A stretch of 64,000 bases of DNA, taken from the NCBI GenBank assembly GCA_014872875.1, contig WKFI01000006.1, positions 1-64,000 on the forward strand, read 5' to 3'. Position numbers and translations under genes: made by a program. Origin of the DNA: Paracoccaceae bacterium. Lineage in GTDB: Bacteria > Pseudomonadota > Alphaproteobacteria > Rhodobacterales > Rhodobacteraceae. Shown here piece by piece: positions 45,174 to 57,668 of the stretch. Position 1 is the stretch's first letter. Each line of letters opens with the position of its first letter. Under the pieces are notes generated by a model. It did no database searches. It worked only from the letters and a program-made list of their open reading frames with translations, and was not told the origin of the DNA.

Positions 45174-45926
45174 TCAGATCTTCCAACCCGAATGCAGCGC
45201 TGCAATGCCCATGGACAGGTTGCGGTACTTGGCGTTTTCGAACCCGGCCTTGCGCACCATGCCCAGAAACGTCTCCTGATCCGGAAACTTGCGGATCGAT
45301 TCGACCAGGTACTGGTAGCTGTCGTAATCATTGGCGATCAGCTTGCCCATTCGGGGGATCACGTTGAAGCTGTAAAGGTCATAAAGCTTCTGCAGCCCGT
45401 CATTGGGCAACTGGCTGAATTCCAGAACCATTAGGCGGCCGCCGGGTTTCAGGACGCGGAAGGCTTCGTTCAGCGCCTCCTGCGGGCGGGTAACATTCCT
45501 TATGCCGAAAGAGATCGTGTAAACGTCGAAGGTGTTGTCCTTGAAAGGCAGGGCCATCGCGTCGCCGGTCACCCAGTCCAGGCTGTCGGCCATCTGTTCA
45601 GCCTCGGCCCGTTTGCGGCCTTCGACCAGCATGGGTTCGGTCAGATCCAGAACGGTGGAATGGCCGTGGCCGGCACGGCCCAAGAACCTGAACGAAATAT
45701 CACCGGTCCCACCTGCCACGTCCAACAGTCGCTGGCCGGGACGCGGTGCCAACCAATCCATCATCGCATCCTTCCAGACCCGGTGGATGCCGACGCTCAT
45801 CACATCGTTCATAATGTCGTACTTCGACGCGACCGAGTTGAACACGCCTTGCACGCGGCCGGCCTTGTCCTCTTCGCGGACGGTTTCGAACCCGAAATGG
45901 GTGGTTTTGTCGGATGTCTGGTTCAT
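45174..45926 (-). CDS. ubiE: Ubiquinone/menaquinone C-methyltransferase UbiE
   Basis: UbiE is the SAM-dependent C-methyltransferase of ubiquinone synthesis. The 250-residue product has the N-terminal F[12 protein letters not shown] segment, the SAM loop [10 protein letters not shown], the G-D-A-M-A-L-P-F region and the late F-G-I-R-N-V-T segment, all typical of UbiE/COQ5. It is divergent from mutM with a short gap, a common alphaproteobacterial arrangement. Confidence 0.96.
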   Translation of the reverse strand: MNQTSDKTTHFGFETVREEDKAGRVQGVFNSVASKYDIMNDVMSVGIHRVWKDAMMDWLAPRPGQRLLDVAGGTGDISFRFLGRAGHGHSTVLDLTEPMLVEGRKRAEAEQMADSLDWVTGDAMALPFKDNTFDVYTISFGIRNVTRPQEALNEAFRVLKPGGRLMVLEFSQLPNDGLQKLYDLYSFNVIPRMGKLIANDYDSYQYLVESIRKFPDQETFLGMVRKAGFENAKYRNLSMGIAALHSGWKI

Positions 45927-46012
45927 GGCTCTTGCCGTTCCCGGAATTTGGCCCTTGTTATAGAGCTCTGAGGGCCGGGCACAATGCGGCCCGTTGGTTT
46001 GGGAGCGATGTA

Positions 46013-46864
46013 ATGCCTGAATTGCCCGAGGTCGAGACCGTCCGACGCGGTTTGCTGCCGTCGATGGAAGGTGCGGTGATCACGCGTGCGCAGGTGAACC
46101 GCCCCGATCTGCGCTGGCCATTCCCGGATCGCATGGCCGACCGGCTGACCGGCACGCGGGTGAACCAGTTGCGCAGGCGGTCGAAATACATCCTGGCGGA
46201 TCTGGACAGTGGCGAGACCTTGCTCGTGCATCTGGGCATGTCGGGGCGTATGACCGTGTCGGGCGACCCGCTGGGTCAGTTCGTGCATGACCACCCACAG
46301 GCGGAAAAGCACGATCACGTGGTCTTCGACATGGAGAACGGTGCGCGGATCACCTTCAACGATCCCCGCCGGTTTGGCGCCATGGATCTATTGGAGACGG
46401 CCACTGCGGATCAGCACAAACTGCTGGCGGTATTGGGGCCCGAACCTTTGGGCAATGATTTCCACGAAGCGCATCTGGTGGATTCGTTCCGAAACAAGAA
46501 CAGTCCGGTTAAATCCGCGTTACTGGATCAGAGAATCGTCGCCGGACTTGGTAACATTTACGTCTGCGAAGCCCTGTTTCGCGCGGCAATTTCGCCACGT
46601 CGCAAAGCCGGGCAGATTTCCGCGAATCGCGTCGCCAGCCTGGTTCCGATCATCCGCGAGGTGCTGGAAGACGCCATCAAGGCGGGGGGATCATCGCTCA
46701 AGGATTTCCGCCAAGCCGATGGAGAACTTGGATATTTTCAGCATAGCTTTGATGTTTATGGCCGCGAAGGCGACCCCTGCAAACGCGACGGCTGCGGCGG
46801 CGAGATTCGCCGGATCGTGCAATCGGGACGCTCATCCTTCTACTGCGCGCAATGCCAAAGATAA
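46013..46864 (+). CDS. mutM: Formamidopyrimidine-DNA glycosylase
   Basis: MutM/Fpg removes 8-oxoguanine and related lesions from DNA. The 283-residue product begins M-P-E-L-P-E-V-E-T, where P2 becomes the catalytic N-terminal nucleophile. It has the G-R-R-S-K-Y-like region with the conserved lysine and a C-terminal zinc finger (C256, C261, C278, C281). Start and length match the family. It is divergent from ubiE. Confidence 0.97.
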   Translation: MPELPEVETVRRGLLPSMEGAVITRAQVNRPDLRWPFPDRMADRLTGTRVNQLRRRSKYILADLDSGETLLVHLGMSGRMTVSGDPLGQFVHDHPQAEKHDHVVFDMENGARITFNDPRRFGAMDLLETATADQHKLLAVLGPEPLGNDFHEAHLVDSFRNKNSPVKSALLDQRIVAGLGNIYVCEALFRAAISPRRKAGQISANRVASLVPIIREVLEDAIKAGGSSLKDFRQADGELGYFQHSFDVYGREGDPCKRDGCGGEIRRIVQSGRSSFYCAQCQR

Positions 46865-46928
46865 CTTGATCGGGCGGCCTCGCATGGTAAGGACTCGGAT
46901 CTGAACGGAACAACCGAAAGATGACAAC

Positions 46929-47705
46929 ATGGCCTTTGAGACGATCAACGTCGACATTCAGGACCACGTATCCCTTATCAAGTTGAACCGCCCGGATGCG
47001 CTGAACGCGCTCAACACCCAACTCCTGGGCGAGCTTTGCACCGCATTGGAAGAAGCCGATGGCAACGACAAGGTACGTTGCATCGTGATCACCGGATCGG
47101 AAAAAGCCTTTGCCGCCGGTGCGGACATCAAGGAAATGTCGAGCAAGAGCTATGTCGACGTTTTCACCGAAAACCTGTTTGCCGATGCAAATGATCGTAT
47201 CACGGCAACCCGCAAGCCCATAATCGCCGCCGTGGCCGGCTATGCACTGGGTGGTGGCTGTGAACTGGCGATGATGTGCGATTTCATCATCGCTGCTGAC
47301 ACTGCCAAATTCGGTCAGCCCGAAATCAATCTGGGCGTCATTGCCGGAATGGGCGGCAGCCAGAGACTGACTCGTTTTGTCGGCAAGTCCAAGTCCATGG
47401 ACATGAACCTGACCGGCCGGTTCATGAACGCGGAAGAGGCCGAGCGCTCGGGCCTCGTCAGCCGCGTCGTTCCGGCCAAAAAGCTGATGGACGAAGCGAT
47501 GGGTGCCGCTCAAAAGATTGCCGAGAAATCGCTGCTGACCGCCATGGCCGCGAAAGAAGCCGTGAACCGCAGCTATGAACTGCCGCTGAGCGAAGGCATG
47601 CTGTTCGAACGTCGCGTGTTCCATTCGATGTTCGCAACCGAAGATCAGAAAGAAGGCATGGCCGCCTTCCTGGAAAAACGCGAAGCGCAGTTCCGCGACA
47701 AGTAG
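46929..47705 (+). CDS. Enoyl-CoA hydratase
   Basis: The 258-residue product is a classical crotonase: [10 protein letters not shown] oxyanion-hole segment, and both catalytic glutamates E112 (G-G-G-C-E-L-A) and E132 (Q-P-E-I-N-L-G), unlike the other crotonase in this window. It hydrates trans-2-enoyl-CoA in fatty acid or amino-acid breakdown. It follows mutM after 64 bp and is closed by an intrinsic terminator. Confidence 0.95.
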   Translation: MAFETINVDIQDHVSLIKLNRPDALNALNTQLLGELCTALEEADGNDKVRCIVITGSEKAFAAGADIKEMSSKSYVDVFTENLFADANDRITATRKPIIAAVAGYALGGGCELAMMCDFIIAADTAKFGQPEINLGVIAGMGGSQRLTRFVGKSKSMDMNLTGRFMNAEEAERSGLVSRVVPAKKLMDEAMGAAQKIAEKSLLTAMAAKEAVNRSYELPLSEGMLFERRVFHSMFATEDQKEGMAAFLEKREAQFRDK

Positions 47706-47732
47706 TCCCAAAGCAAGCTTTGCATTGCGTCC

Positions 47733-47763
47733 AGAGCAGGCCGATGGCCTGCTCTTTGCGTTT
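47733..47763 (+). terminator. Intrinsic terminator after enoyl-CoA hydratase
   Basis: A 10-bp stem, AGAGCAGGCC and its complement, with a 3-nt loop, is followed by a broken T-run, 28 bp past the stop codon. Confidence 0.78.
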
Positions 47764-47834
47764 CACGTCCAAAACAGTTGTACACAAAACTGTTACATAT
47801 TATCGACGGCCCCGCGTAATGAATCGGGGGCAAC

Positions 47835-49319
47835 ATGCCTGGAACAGACTTCGAACCGCGTCATCTTGAGACGCTCGACCGTGACCTCCGCCGCTTTTCT
47901 AGGTTGGAGGCCGCAACAAGCTATGCCGGGCGACCGATCGTGGGCCCAAGCATTGCTCTGGTCTTCATCGTCATGGCAGGGCTTTTCGCCGCGCTGTTCT
48001 TCGGGCAATCCAGCAATACGATGATTGTAGTGATGGCCGCCGGGTTCGGCGCCTACATGGCGATCAACATCGGTGCCAACGACGTGGCCAACAATATGGG
48101 GCCAGCGGTTGGGGCCAACGCGCTCAGCATGGGCGGCGCCATCGCCATTGCAGCCGTTTTCGAAAGCGCCGGAGCCTTGCTGGCAGGCGGTGATGTTGTC
48201 TCGACCATTTCCAAGGGCATCATCGACCCAACCGGCATCCAGAATGCGCAGATCTTTATCTGGGCGATGATGGCCGCGCTGATCTCGTCGGCGCTGTGGG
48301 TGAATCTCGCCACCTGGGTTGGTGCGCCGGTCTCCACCACCCACTCGGTTGTGGGCGGTGTCATGGGCGCGGGCATCGCGGCTGCGGGCTTTGCCGCCGT
48401 GAATTGGCCCACCATGGGAAAGATCGCCGCAAGTTGGGTGATTTCTCCGGTTCTGGGCGGCGCGATCGCGGCTCTGTTCCTTGCGTTCATCAAGTCGCGC
48501 ATCATCTACCAGGAAGATAAAATCGCCGCCGCCCGCAAATGGGTGCCGGTCCTGATCGGCATCATGGCCACGGCCTTTGCCGCTTACCTGGCACTTAAGG
48601 GGCTAAAACGTATCGTCAAAATCGACATCACCACCGCTCTGACGATCGGTCTGGCGGTCGGTGCTGTGACCTACTTCATCACCAAGCCGATGATCCGCAA
48701 ACAGTCCGAGGGGCTGGAGAACCGCAACAAGTCGCTCAAGGTTCTGTTCGGCATTCCGCTGGTTTTCTCGGCCGCCCTGTTGTCCTTTGCCCACGGTGCA
48801 AACGACGTCGCCAACGCGGTCGGCCCTCTGGCCGCCATCGTTCATGCCTCCGAGTTCGGAGATTTTGCTGCCAAGGTGGCAATCCCGACTTGGGTGATGA
48901 TCATCGGCGCGTTTGGTATCTCGTTCGGCCTGTTCCTGTTCGGCCCGAAGCTGATCCGCATGGTAGGCAGCCAGATCACCAAGCTGAACCCGATGCGGGC
49001 GTACTGCGTGGCTTTGTCGGCCGCCATTACCGTGATCGTGGCAAGCTGGCTGGGCCTGCCGGTCAGTTCGACCCATATCGCGGTTGGTGGCGTTTTCGGC
49101 GTCGGGTTCTTCCGGGAATGGGATGCTGAACGCCGCCTGCGCGCCGCCCGAAACACCGTACCCGAGCGTCCGGTTCTGACACCGAAAGAGCGCCGCCGTC
49201 GCAAGCTGGTGCGCCGGTCTCATTTCCTGACGATCATCGCCGCCTGGGTTATCACGGTTCCCGCCGCCGCCCTGCTATCGGCCCTGATCTTCCTCGGCAT
49301 CCAAACGGTTGTCTCCTGA
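47835..49319 (+). CDS. Inorganic phosphate transporter (Pit family)
   Basis: The 494-residue membrane protein has about ten to eleven helices and two PHO4-type signatures: G-A-N-D-V-A-N-N-M-G-P-A-V-G near residue 76 and H-G-A-N-D-V-A-N-A-V-G-P-L-A-A near residue 318. Pit-type carriers take up phosphate or metal-phosphate with a proton. A basic C-terminal segment (K-E-R-R-R-R-K-L-V-R-R) precedes the last helix. GGGGGC lies just before the ATG. Confidence 0.93.
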   Translation: MPGTDFEPRHLETLDRDLRRFSRLEAATSYAGRPIVGPSIALVFIVMAGLFAALFFGQSSNTMIVVMAAGFGAYMAINIGANDVANNMGPAVGANALSMGGAIAIAAVFESAGALLAGGDVVSTISKGIIDPTGIQNAQIFIWAMMAALISSALWVNLATWVGAPVSTTHSVVGGVMGAGIAAAGFAAVNWPTMGKIAASWVISPVLGGAIAALFLAFIKSRIIYQEDKIAAARKWVPVLIGIMATAFAAYLALKGLKRIVKIDITTALTIGLAVGAVTYFITKPMIRKQSEGLENRNKSLKVLFGIPLVFSAALLSFAHGANDVANAVGPLAAIVHASEFGDFAAKVAIPTWVMIIGAFGISFGLFLFGPKLIRMVGSQITKLNPMRAYCVALSAAITVIVASWLGLPVSSTHIAVGGVFGVGFFREWDAERRLRAARNTVPERPVLTPKERRRRKLVRRSHFLTIIAAWVITVPAAALLSALIFLGIQTVVS

Positions 49320-49537
49320 CTCCCCCGGAAACTCACGCACCGGGATGGCCGCCAAACCGGGTTGCCATCCCCGCCCATCTTGGATAAAGACCCCCGCTAT
49401 ACATGCGCGTGCGGCCCGCTCTGGCTAGAATCACACCGGTGGTCTGATCCGGGTCGGTCGGCATTTGCGCCCAGAAAACACGAACCCGAATACCAGAACC
49501 CAAAGACACCTCGTCTTGTACAAAAAGGTCAGACACC

Positions 49538-49801
49538 ATGGCAAATTCGCCCCAGGCAAAAAAACGCGCTCGTCAGAACGAAAAGCGTTTCGCCGTCAAC
49601 AAAGCCCGTCGTTCGCGCATCCGCACCTTCCTGCGTAAAGTTGAAGAAGCCATCGCCTCCGGCGACAAGGAAGCCGCAACCGCCGCTCTGCGTGCCGCTC
49701 AGCCCGAACTGATGCGTGGCGTGACCAAAGGCGTCTTCCACAAGAACACTGCATCGCGCAAAATCTCGCGCCTGTCGGCCCGCGTCAAAGCACTGGGCTA
49801 A
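49538..49801 (+). CDS. rpsT: 30S ribosomal protein S20
   Basis: The 87-residue basic protein begins [14 protein letters not shown] and ends [18 protein letters not shown], which is S20. It binds 16S rRNA early in assembly. It precedes dnaA, a frequent alphaproteobacterial order. A strong terminator hairpin lies about 150 nt downstream. Confidence 0.97.
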   Translation: MANSPQAKKRARQNEKRFAVNKARRSRIRTFLRKVEEAIASGDKEAATAALRAAQPELMRGVTKGVFHKNTASRKISRLSARVKALG

Positions 49802-49947
49802 GCCATCTGAGGTTAACGGGCCTTGGTCGAATCGCAGCGCGATACCCGGTGCAGCAACATGGCCAGTCTAGGTTGCCCGTGATCTCTTTCGGCAGAATCG
49901 CCTGTCGGGCTGTTCTTCTCGGCCAAGCCGGGCGACAACAAAATTCC

Positions 49948-49980
49948 AAGGCGTTGCGGATTTGCAGCGCCTTTTTTGTT
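49948..49980 (+). terminator. Strong intrinsic terminator downstream of rpsT
   Basis: AAGGCGTTGC pairs with GCAGCGCCTT (one G-U pair) around a 6-nt loop, followed by TTTTGTT. It ends either a long rpsT 3' UTR or an unlisted small RNA. Confidence 0.82.
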
Positions 49981-50346
49981 TCCCCCTTTAACCTGCAAAT
50001 CTTCTGCAAGTGCGAGAGATTCTTTGCGGCCCATACCTGAGTCAACAGCATAGTTTCATTGCTGGAGCGGCACCGAAATTGCTACCAAGGTTTCAGCGAT
50101 TCACTCGCTTGGGGGGACAGGCTGCTCTCGGAAAACCTTGACGGGCATCAAGGCGACCGAGAACAACACTCGGTTTCGATCGACTTTCAACGATCGTCCG
50201 ATTTGCCGTGATCCGGTTGCTCGCCGGTCTTTGGCCCTGTCTATTAAATTGTGTTTGTAACGATTTCGTTCAACCGTAAACCCGAACTGGATGGCGGGTG
50301 TCGCGGCGGCGAGGATCGTCAGTGATTGTCCGGCAACGGACGTCGT

Positions 50347-50363
50347 TGAAACAACTTGTTTCA
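50347..50363. promoter_or_regulatory. 17-nt palindrome upstream of dnaA
   Basis: TGAAACAA-C-TTGTTTCA has perfect 8-bp arms and lies about 105 bp before the dnaA start. It may be an operator for dnaA or a replication-related site; nothing in the sequence decides. Confidence 0.5.
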
Positions 50364-50467
50364 GCGATCCCCCTCATGTGCGTGGGTTCAACCCGGCTTG
50401 GCCGGATCAACAAATGAAAACGAAACAATAGGCCGAATGGCCAGCACTGGGATGCGTGAGGCGCTGG

Positions 50468-51868
50468 ATGACACAAGAGAAATGGGGACAACTTTGTCAG
50501 AAACTTCTCAAGACCGTGGGTCAGAACAATTACACCACTTGGATTGAACCCTTAGAGTTTGAACAGCTGAGTGACGGGGTAGCGGTCTTCAATGTTCCGA
50601 CGAACTTCATGGGCAACTACGTCAGCCAGAACTTCGCGGATCTGATCCTGTACGAACTGAACAATGCCGGTGAAACCGTGCGCAGTGTTTCGTTTCAGGT
50701 TGCAGCCAATTCTCCGGCACGTCCTCTTCGGGAGGCAGAAGCACCGGCAGAACCCGAGGTAGAACAAGCCACCGCTCCTGCGGCGCAGGCATCGGCACAA
50801 GGCTCCGGCGCAAATCCTCTTGGCGATCTGCAGGCCGCACCGTTAGATCCGCGATTCACCTTTGACAGCTTTGTCGTCGGCAAGCCGAACGAACTGGCGC
50901 ATGCCGCGGCTCGCCGCGTGTCCGAAGGCGGCCCGGTCACCTTCAATCCTCTGGTCCTTTATGGTGGCGTTGGTTTGGGTAAAACCCACCTTATGCATGC
51001 CATCGCTTGGGAGCTCAAATCACGCCGCCCCGAACTGAACGTCCTTTATCTGTCTGCGGAACAATTCATGTATCGCTTTGTTCAAGCCCTGCGTGAACGC
51101 AAGATGATGGATTTCAAGCACCTGTTCCGTTCGGTAGATGTGCTGATGGTGGACGATGTACAATTCATCGCGGGCAAAGATTCCACGCAGGAGGAATTTT
51201 TCCACACCTTCAACGCACTGGTGGATCAAAACAAGCAGATCATCATTTCGGCAGACCGCGCGCCGGGCGAGATCAAAGATCTGGAAGACCGGGTGAAATC
51301 ACGCCTGCAATGTGGCTTGGTCGTGGACTTGCATCCGACTGACTACGAACTGCGCTTGGGGATCCTGCAGACAAAGGTCGAGCAGTATCGAAGCACCTAT
51401 CCCGACATGAAGATCGCCGATGGCGTGCTGGAATTTCTTGCGCATCGAATCTCGACCAATGTCCGCGTTCTTGAAGGTGCACTGACGCGGTTGTTTGCCT
51501 TTGCCTCGCTTGTTGGTCGCGAGATTGACATGGACCTGACCCAGGACTGCTTGGCCGATGTTCTGCGCGCCTCCGAGCGTAAGATCACCGTCGAAGAAAT
51601 CCAGCGCAAGGTATCCGACTATTACAACATCCGTCTCAGTGATATTATCGGCCCGAAACGCCTGCGCTCCTATGCACGGCCGCGCCAGGTGGCGATGTAT
51701 TTGTGCAAACAGCTGACCAGCCGGTCCCTGCCGGAAATCGGACGGCGATTTGGCGGTCGCGACCACACCACCGTCATGCACGGCGTCAAACGGATCGAAG
51801 AGCTGAAGATGACCGACGGCCAGATCGCCGAAGACGTGGAAATGCTTCGACGAGCATTGGAAGCCTGA
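50468..51868 (+). CDS. dnaA: Chromosomal replication initiator protein DnaA
   Basis: DnaA binds and melts the replication origin. The 466-residue protein has domain I (about 1-75), an Ala/Pro/Glu-rich linker (80-125), an AAA+ domain with Walker A G-G-V-G-L-G-K-T-H (166-174) and Walker B M-V-D-D-V-Q-F, and the DNA-binding domain IV ending with the signature G-G-R-D-H-T-T-V-M-H-G. GAGG lies 6 nt before the ATG. Confidence 0.98.
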   Translation: MTQEKWGQLCQKLLKTVGQNNYTTWIEPLEFEQLSDGVAVFNVPTNFMGNYVSQNFADLILYELNNAGETVRSVSFQVAANSPARPLREAEAPAEPEVEQATAPAAQASAQGSGANPLGDLQAAPLDPRFTFDSFVVGKPNELAHAAARRVSEGGPVTFNPLVLYGGVGLGKTHLMHAIAWELKSRRPELNVLYLSAEQFMYRFVQALRERKMMDFKHLFRSVDVLMVDDVQFIAGKDSTQEEFFHTFNALVDQNKQIIISADRAPGEIKDLEDRVKSRLQCGLVVDLHPTDYELRLGILQTKVEQYRSTYPDMKIADGVLEFLAHRISTNVRVLEGALTRLFAFASLVGREIDMDLTQDCLADVLRASERKITVEEIQRKVSDYYNIRLSDIIGPKRLRSYARPRQVAMYLCKQLTSRSLPEIGRRFGGRDHTTVMHGVKRIEELKMTDGQIAEDVEMLRRALEA

Positions 51869-51892
51869 TCTTCGGCTCCGCTCCACCCCTTC

Positions 51893-51930
51893 AAAAAACG
51901 GCCCTGATACACTCTGTCAGGGCCGTTTTT
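51893..51930. terminator. Terminator after dnaA
   Basis: AAAAAACGGCCCTGA pairs with TCAGGGCCGTTTTT around a 9-nt loop, with A and T runs on both sides, so it can work in both directions. It lies about 25 bp after the dnaA stop, so dnaN probably has its own promoter. Confidence 0.9.
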
Positions 51931-52091
51931 CTTGGGCTTGCACGCAACGATTGCACGCCTTCTGTCGTGAACCGCGCGCACAGCCCTTGACGCCCCCCAA
52001 AAAGCCATTGAGAAATCCATGAAAAACCTTGTGCCGCTGGGGCAAAGCGTTAACGTGCTCCACCCGGCCATGCGGAGAGGATAGTAGGGAT

Positions 52092-53210
52092 ATGAAGATC
52101 AGTATCGAACGCGGCACCCTGTTGAAGGCCGTGGCCCAGGCCCAGTCTGTTGTCGAACGCCGCAACACCATCCCGATCCTTGCCAATGTCCTGATCGAAG
52201 CTGAAGGTGATCAGGTCCAGTTCCGTGCCACCGATCTGGATATCGAAGTGGTGGACAAGGCCCCCGCCCAGGTGGAACGCGCTGGGGCAACAACCGTCGC
52301 CGCCACTACACTGCATGAAATCGTCCGCAAACTGCCCGATGGTGCGCTGGTCACTCTGAACGCCGACAGCGCCGCAGGTCGCCTGACGGTTGAGGCCGGA
52401 CGCTCGAACTTCTCTCTGGCCACCCTTCCACGCGAAGACTTCCCGGTCATGGCCTCCTCGGAATACCAGTCGAATTTCAGCGCCAATGCCGCTGTTCTGC
52501 GCCGCTTGTTCGACAAGTCGAAATTCGCGATCTCGACCGAAGAGACGCGGTATTACCTGAACGGTGTCTACATGCATGTCTCGGACGGCGAAGACGGTAA
52601 GGTACTGCGGTGCGTCGCCACCGATGGTCACCGCTTGGCCCGAATTGATGCAGACCTGCCCGCAGGCGTCGCGGACATGCCCGGCGTTATCGTCCCGCGC
52701 AAAACAGTTGGTGAACTGCGCAAACTGCTTGACGATGATGAGATGGATATCGCGGTCTCGGTTTCAGAAACCAAGATCCGCTTTGCCACGCCTGACATCG
52801 TGCTGACCTCGAAAGTCATCGACGGTACCTTCCCCGACTACACCCGCGTCATTCCGATGGGCAACACCCGGCGTCTGGAAGTGGACGCGACTGAATTTGC
52901 ACAGGCCGTTGATCGGGTCGCAACCGTGTCTTCTGAGCGCTCGCGTGCAGTGAAGCTGCAATTGGAAGAAGATCGCCTGATCCTGTCCGTCAACGCCCCA
53001 GACAGCGGCGCTGCCGAAGAAGAGCTGGCGGTGGCCTATGGCGACGAAAGGCTGGAGATCGGTTTTAACGCCAAATATCTGCTGGAAATCGCCAGCCAGG
53101 TGGATCGCGAAAACGCGGTGTTCATGTTCAACTCCTCCGGCGATCCGACACTGATGCGCGAAGGCAATGACCAGAGCGCCGTCTATGTCGTGATGCCAAT
53201 GCGGGTCTGA
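52092..53210 (+). CDS. dnaN: DNA polymerase III beta sliding clamp
   Basis: DnaN forms the ring that tethers DNA polymerase III to DNA. The 372-residue product begins M-K-I-S-I-E-R-G-T-L-L-K and ends V-Y-V-V-M-P-M-R-V. It shows the family's three-domain pattern, including F-A-I-S-T-E-E-T-R-Y-Y-L-N-G-V-Y and the A-T-D-G-H-R-L-A segment. It follows dnaA beyond a terminator and precedes recF, the conserved order. Confidence 0.98.
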   Translation: MKISIERGTLLKAVAQAQSVVERRNTIPILANVLIEAEGDQVQFRATDLDIEVVDKAPAQVERAGATTVAATTLHEIVRKLPDGALVTLNADSAAGRLTVEAGRSNFSLATLPREDFPVMASSEYQSNFSANAAVLRRLFDKSKFAISTEETRYYLNGVYMHVSDGEDGKVLRCVATDGHRLARIDADLPAGVADMPGVIVPRKTVGELRKLLDDDEMDIAVSVSETKIRFATPDIVLTSKVIDGTFPDYTRVIPMGNTRRLEVDATEFAQAVDRVATVSSERSRAVKLQLEEDRLILSVNAPDSGAAEEELAVAYGDERLEIGFNAKYLLEIASQVDRENAVFMFNSSGDPTLMREGNDQSAVYVVMPMRV

Positions 53211-53271
53211 TTGCGTCGGGATGCGCGAAGCCTCCCGAAGAGAATTCATCAGCCAGAAAAAGGGGAAAGGC

Positions 53272-54369
53272 GTGCTTGCCCTGACCGCTTTGACCCTGTC
53301 GCACTTTCGGTCACACAAACATGCCGTGCTTGCGTTGGACGGGCGGCCCGTGGCGCTTCATGGACCGAACGGGGCCGGCAAGACCAATATCCTTGAGGCA
53401 GTTTCGCTTTTCTCCCCCGGACGCGGCATGCGCCGTGCCAGTGCCGCCGACATGGCCCGCCAGCCCGAAGAGCTGGGTTGGAAACTGAAAGCGCAGCTCC
53501 AGACCGCGGATCAGATCCACGAGGTGGAAACCTGGTCCGAAGGCGGCGCAGCGCGCCAGGTGCGGATCGACGAAAAAGCCGCCAGTCAGATCGCCCTGGG
53601 TCAGATCGCGCGAGTGGTCTGGCTGATCCCGTCGATGGACCGGTTGTGGATCGAAGCAGCCGAAGGACGGCGGCGGTTTCTGGATCGGATCGCACTGAGT
53701 TTCGACCCCGCCCATGCCGAGGCCTCGCTGACCTATGACAAGGCGATGCGCGAGCGCAATCGCCTGCTGAAGGAGGAGGTTCGCGATCCGCATTGGTATG
53801 GCGCCCTGGAAAGCCAGATGGCAGAGACGGGCGCACGCATTCATCAGGCCCGGCAGTCGGCCCTGTCCCTGATCCGCACTGCGCAGGAGCAGGCAGAAAC
53901 CGCCTTTCCGGTGGCCGAGCTGGAGTTGATCCAGACCGAAGGCAGCCTACCCGAAGCAGCAGATGATCTGCGCGAGGCCTTGGCGGAAAGCAGGTTTCGC
54001 GATCTGGCTGCGCGCCGGACGCTGGTGGGACCACATCGCAGCGACCTTTACGGTGTTTACGCGGCCAAGGGGGTTCCGGCAAAGGACTGCTCCACTGGCG
54101 AGCAGAAGGCGCTGCTGGTGTCGCTGATCCTGGCCAACGCGCGGGCTTTGGCGGCATGCGAAGGCGCTCCGCCAATCGTGCTGCTGGACGAAGTCGCCGC
54201 CCATCTGGATGCCGGGCGACGCGCGGCACTCTATGACGAGATCTGCACCCTGGGCGCGCAGGCGTGGATGACCGGTACGGGGCCTGAGCTGTTCACGGAA
54301 CTGGGCGATCGTGCGCAGTTCGTCGAAGTCACCGATGAAGACGGACTGTCACGGGTCGTGCAGACATGA
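53272..54369 (+). CDS. recF: DNA replication and repair protein RecF
   Basis: RecF is an ABC-type ATPase that loads RecA at gaps with RecO and RecR. The 365-residue product starting at GTG 53272 has Walker A G-P-N-G-A-G-K-T-N (K37), the S-T-G-E-Q-K-A-L signature and the L-L-D-E-V-A-A-H-L-D Walker B. ATG 53221 would add 17 charged residues; the GTG start fits the family opening A-L-T-x-L-x-L-x-x-F-R. Its stop overlaps the next gene by 4 bp. Confidence 0.95.
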   Translation: MLALTALTLSHFRSHKHAVLALDGRPVALHGPNGAGKTNILEAVSLFSPGRGMRRASAADMARQPEELGWKLKAQLQTADQIHEVETWSEGGAARQVRIDEKAASQIALGQIARVVWLIPSMDRLWIEAAEGRRRFLDRIALSFDPAHAEASLTYDKAMRERNRLLKEEVRDPHWYGALESQMAETGARIHQARQSALSLIRTAQEQAETAFPVAELELIQTEGSLPEAADDLREALAESRFRDLAARRTLVGPHRSDLYGVYAAKGVPAKDCSTGEQKALLVSLILANARALAACEGAPPIVLLDEVAAHLDAGRRAALYDEICTLGAQAWMTGTGPELFTELGDRAQFVEVTDEDGLSRVVQT

Positions 54370-54986
54370 GCGTAAGCCCCTGGGACCTGACGCTCTATGC
54401 GGGCGCCTTGTTAATCCTGTTTCTGACGCCCGGACCGGTTTGGCTGGCGCTTATGGCACGATCAGTGTCGGGGGGATTTCACGCCGCGTGGCCGTTGGCA
54501 TTTGGTGTCGCGGTGGGCGACATCCTGTGGCCTCTGCTGGCCGTGGCCGGGGTCAGTTGGATTGTGTCCGAGGTTGAAGGGCTGATGGCAATTCTGCGCT
54601 GGGGTGCCAGCGCAATTTTCCTGGTGATGGGGCTGTCCCTGATCCGCAGCTCAGGCGGCGGCCTACAGGCGAACCGGGCCTTGACCCGCCCCGGCGCCTG
54701 GGCCGGCTTCCTGGCGGGTGTGGCTGCCATTCTGGGCAACCCCAAGGCAATCCTGTTCTACATGGGTGTCCTGCCCGGTTTTTTTGACCTGACACAGGTG
54801 ACCCGCACCGATCTTGCCGCCATTGTCGCCTTGTCTTTTTTGGTCCCGCTGATCGGCAATCTGGCCTTCGCCGCCGGGATTGACCGCGTGCGCGAGCTGG
54901 TGTCATCTCCCCGTGCCTTGCAACACATGAACAGGTCCGCGGGGGCCCTTTTGATAGCTGTTGCGCTGGTCATTCCACTAACCTGA
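54366..54986 (+). CDS. LysE family amino-acid exporter
   Basis: The 206-residue protein has six hydrophobic segments. The opening L-T-P-G-P-V-W-L-A-L-M-A-R-S and a middle G-N-P-K-A-I-L-F-Y motif define LysE/RhtB exporters, which pump amino acids or related metabolites out. The start overlaps the recF stop by 4 bp, so it is translated with recF and lies before gyrB, an unusual insertion in this conserved replication block. The substrate is unknown. Confidence 0.92.
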   Translation: MSVSPWDLTLYAGALLILFLTPGPVWLALMARSVSGGFHAAWPLAFGVAVGDILWPLLAVAGVSWIVSEVEGLMAILRWGASAIFLVMGLSLIRSSGGGLQANRALTRPGAWAGFLAGVAAILGNPKAILFYMGVLPGFFDLTQVTRTDLAAIVALSFLVPLIGNLAFAAGIDRVRELVSSPRALQHMNRSAGALLIAVALVIPLT

Positions 54987-55044
54987 CGGACCGCGCAAAA
55001 GCCATCGTGAAGCGGCCCCGAGTTGACCCATATAAACGGCCTGA

Positions 55045-57668
<2,624 letters not shown>

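Larger units (their letters stand above)
49802..50467. other. Long intergenic region upstream of dnaA
   Basis: This 666-bp gap has no convincing gene. It contains a strong hairpin terminator (49948-49980), a 17-nt palindrome (50347-50363), two copies of TTTCAGCGAT (50091 and 50359) and two CGATCG sites near 50177-50200. I did not see consensus DnaA boxes (TTATCCACA-like), so I do not call it an origin. Confidence 0.6.

Noticed and set aside
47771-47800. Possible Pho box upstream of the Pit gene
   Set aside because: ACAGTTGTACA and ACTGTTACA look like half-sites, but their spacing and sequence do not fit the usual direct repeat.
49981-50467. Chromosome replication origin upstream of dnaA
   Set aside because: No consensus DnaA boxes or A+T-rich unwinding element were seen, and in many alphaproteobacteria the origin is not next to dnaA.
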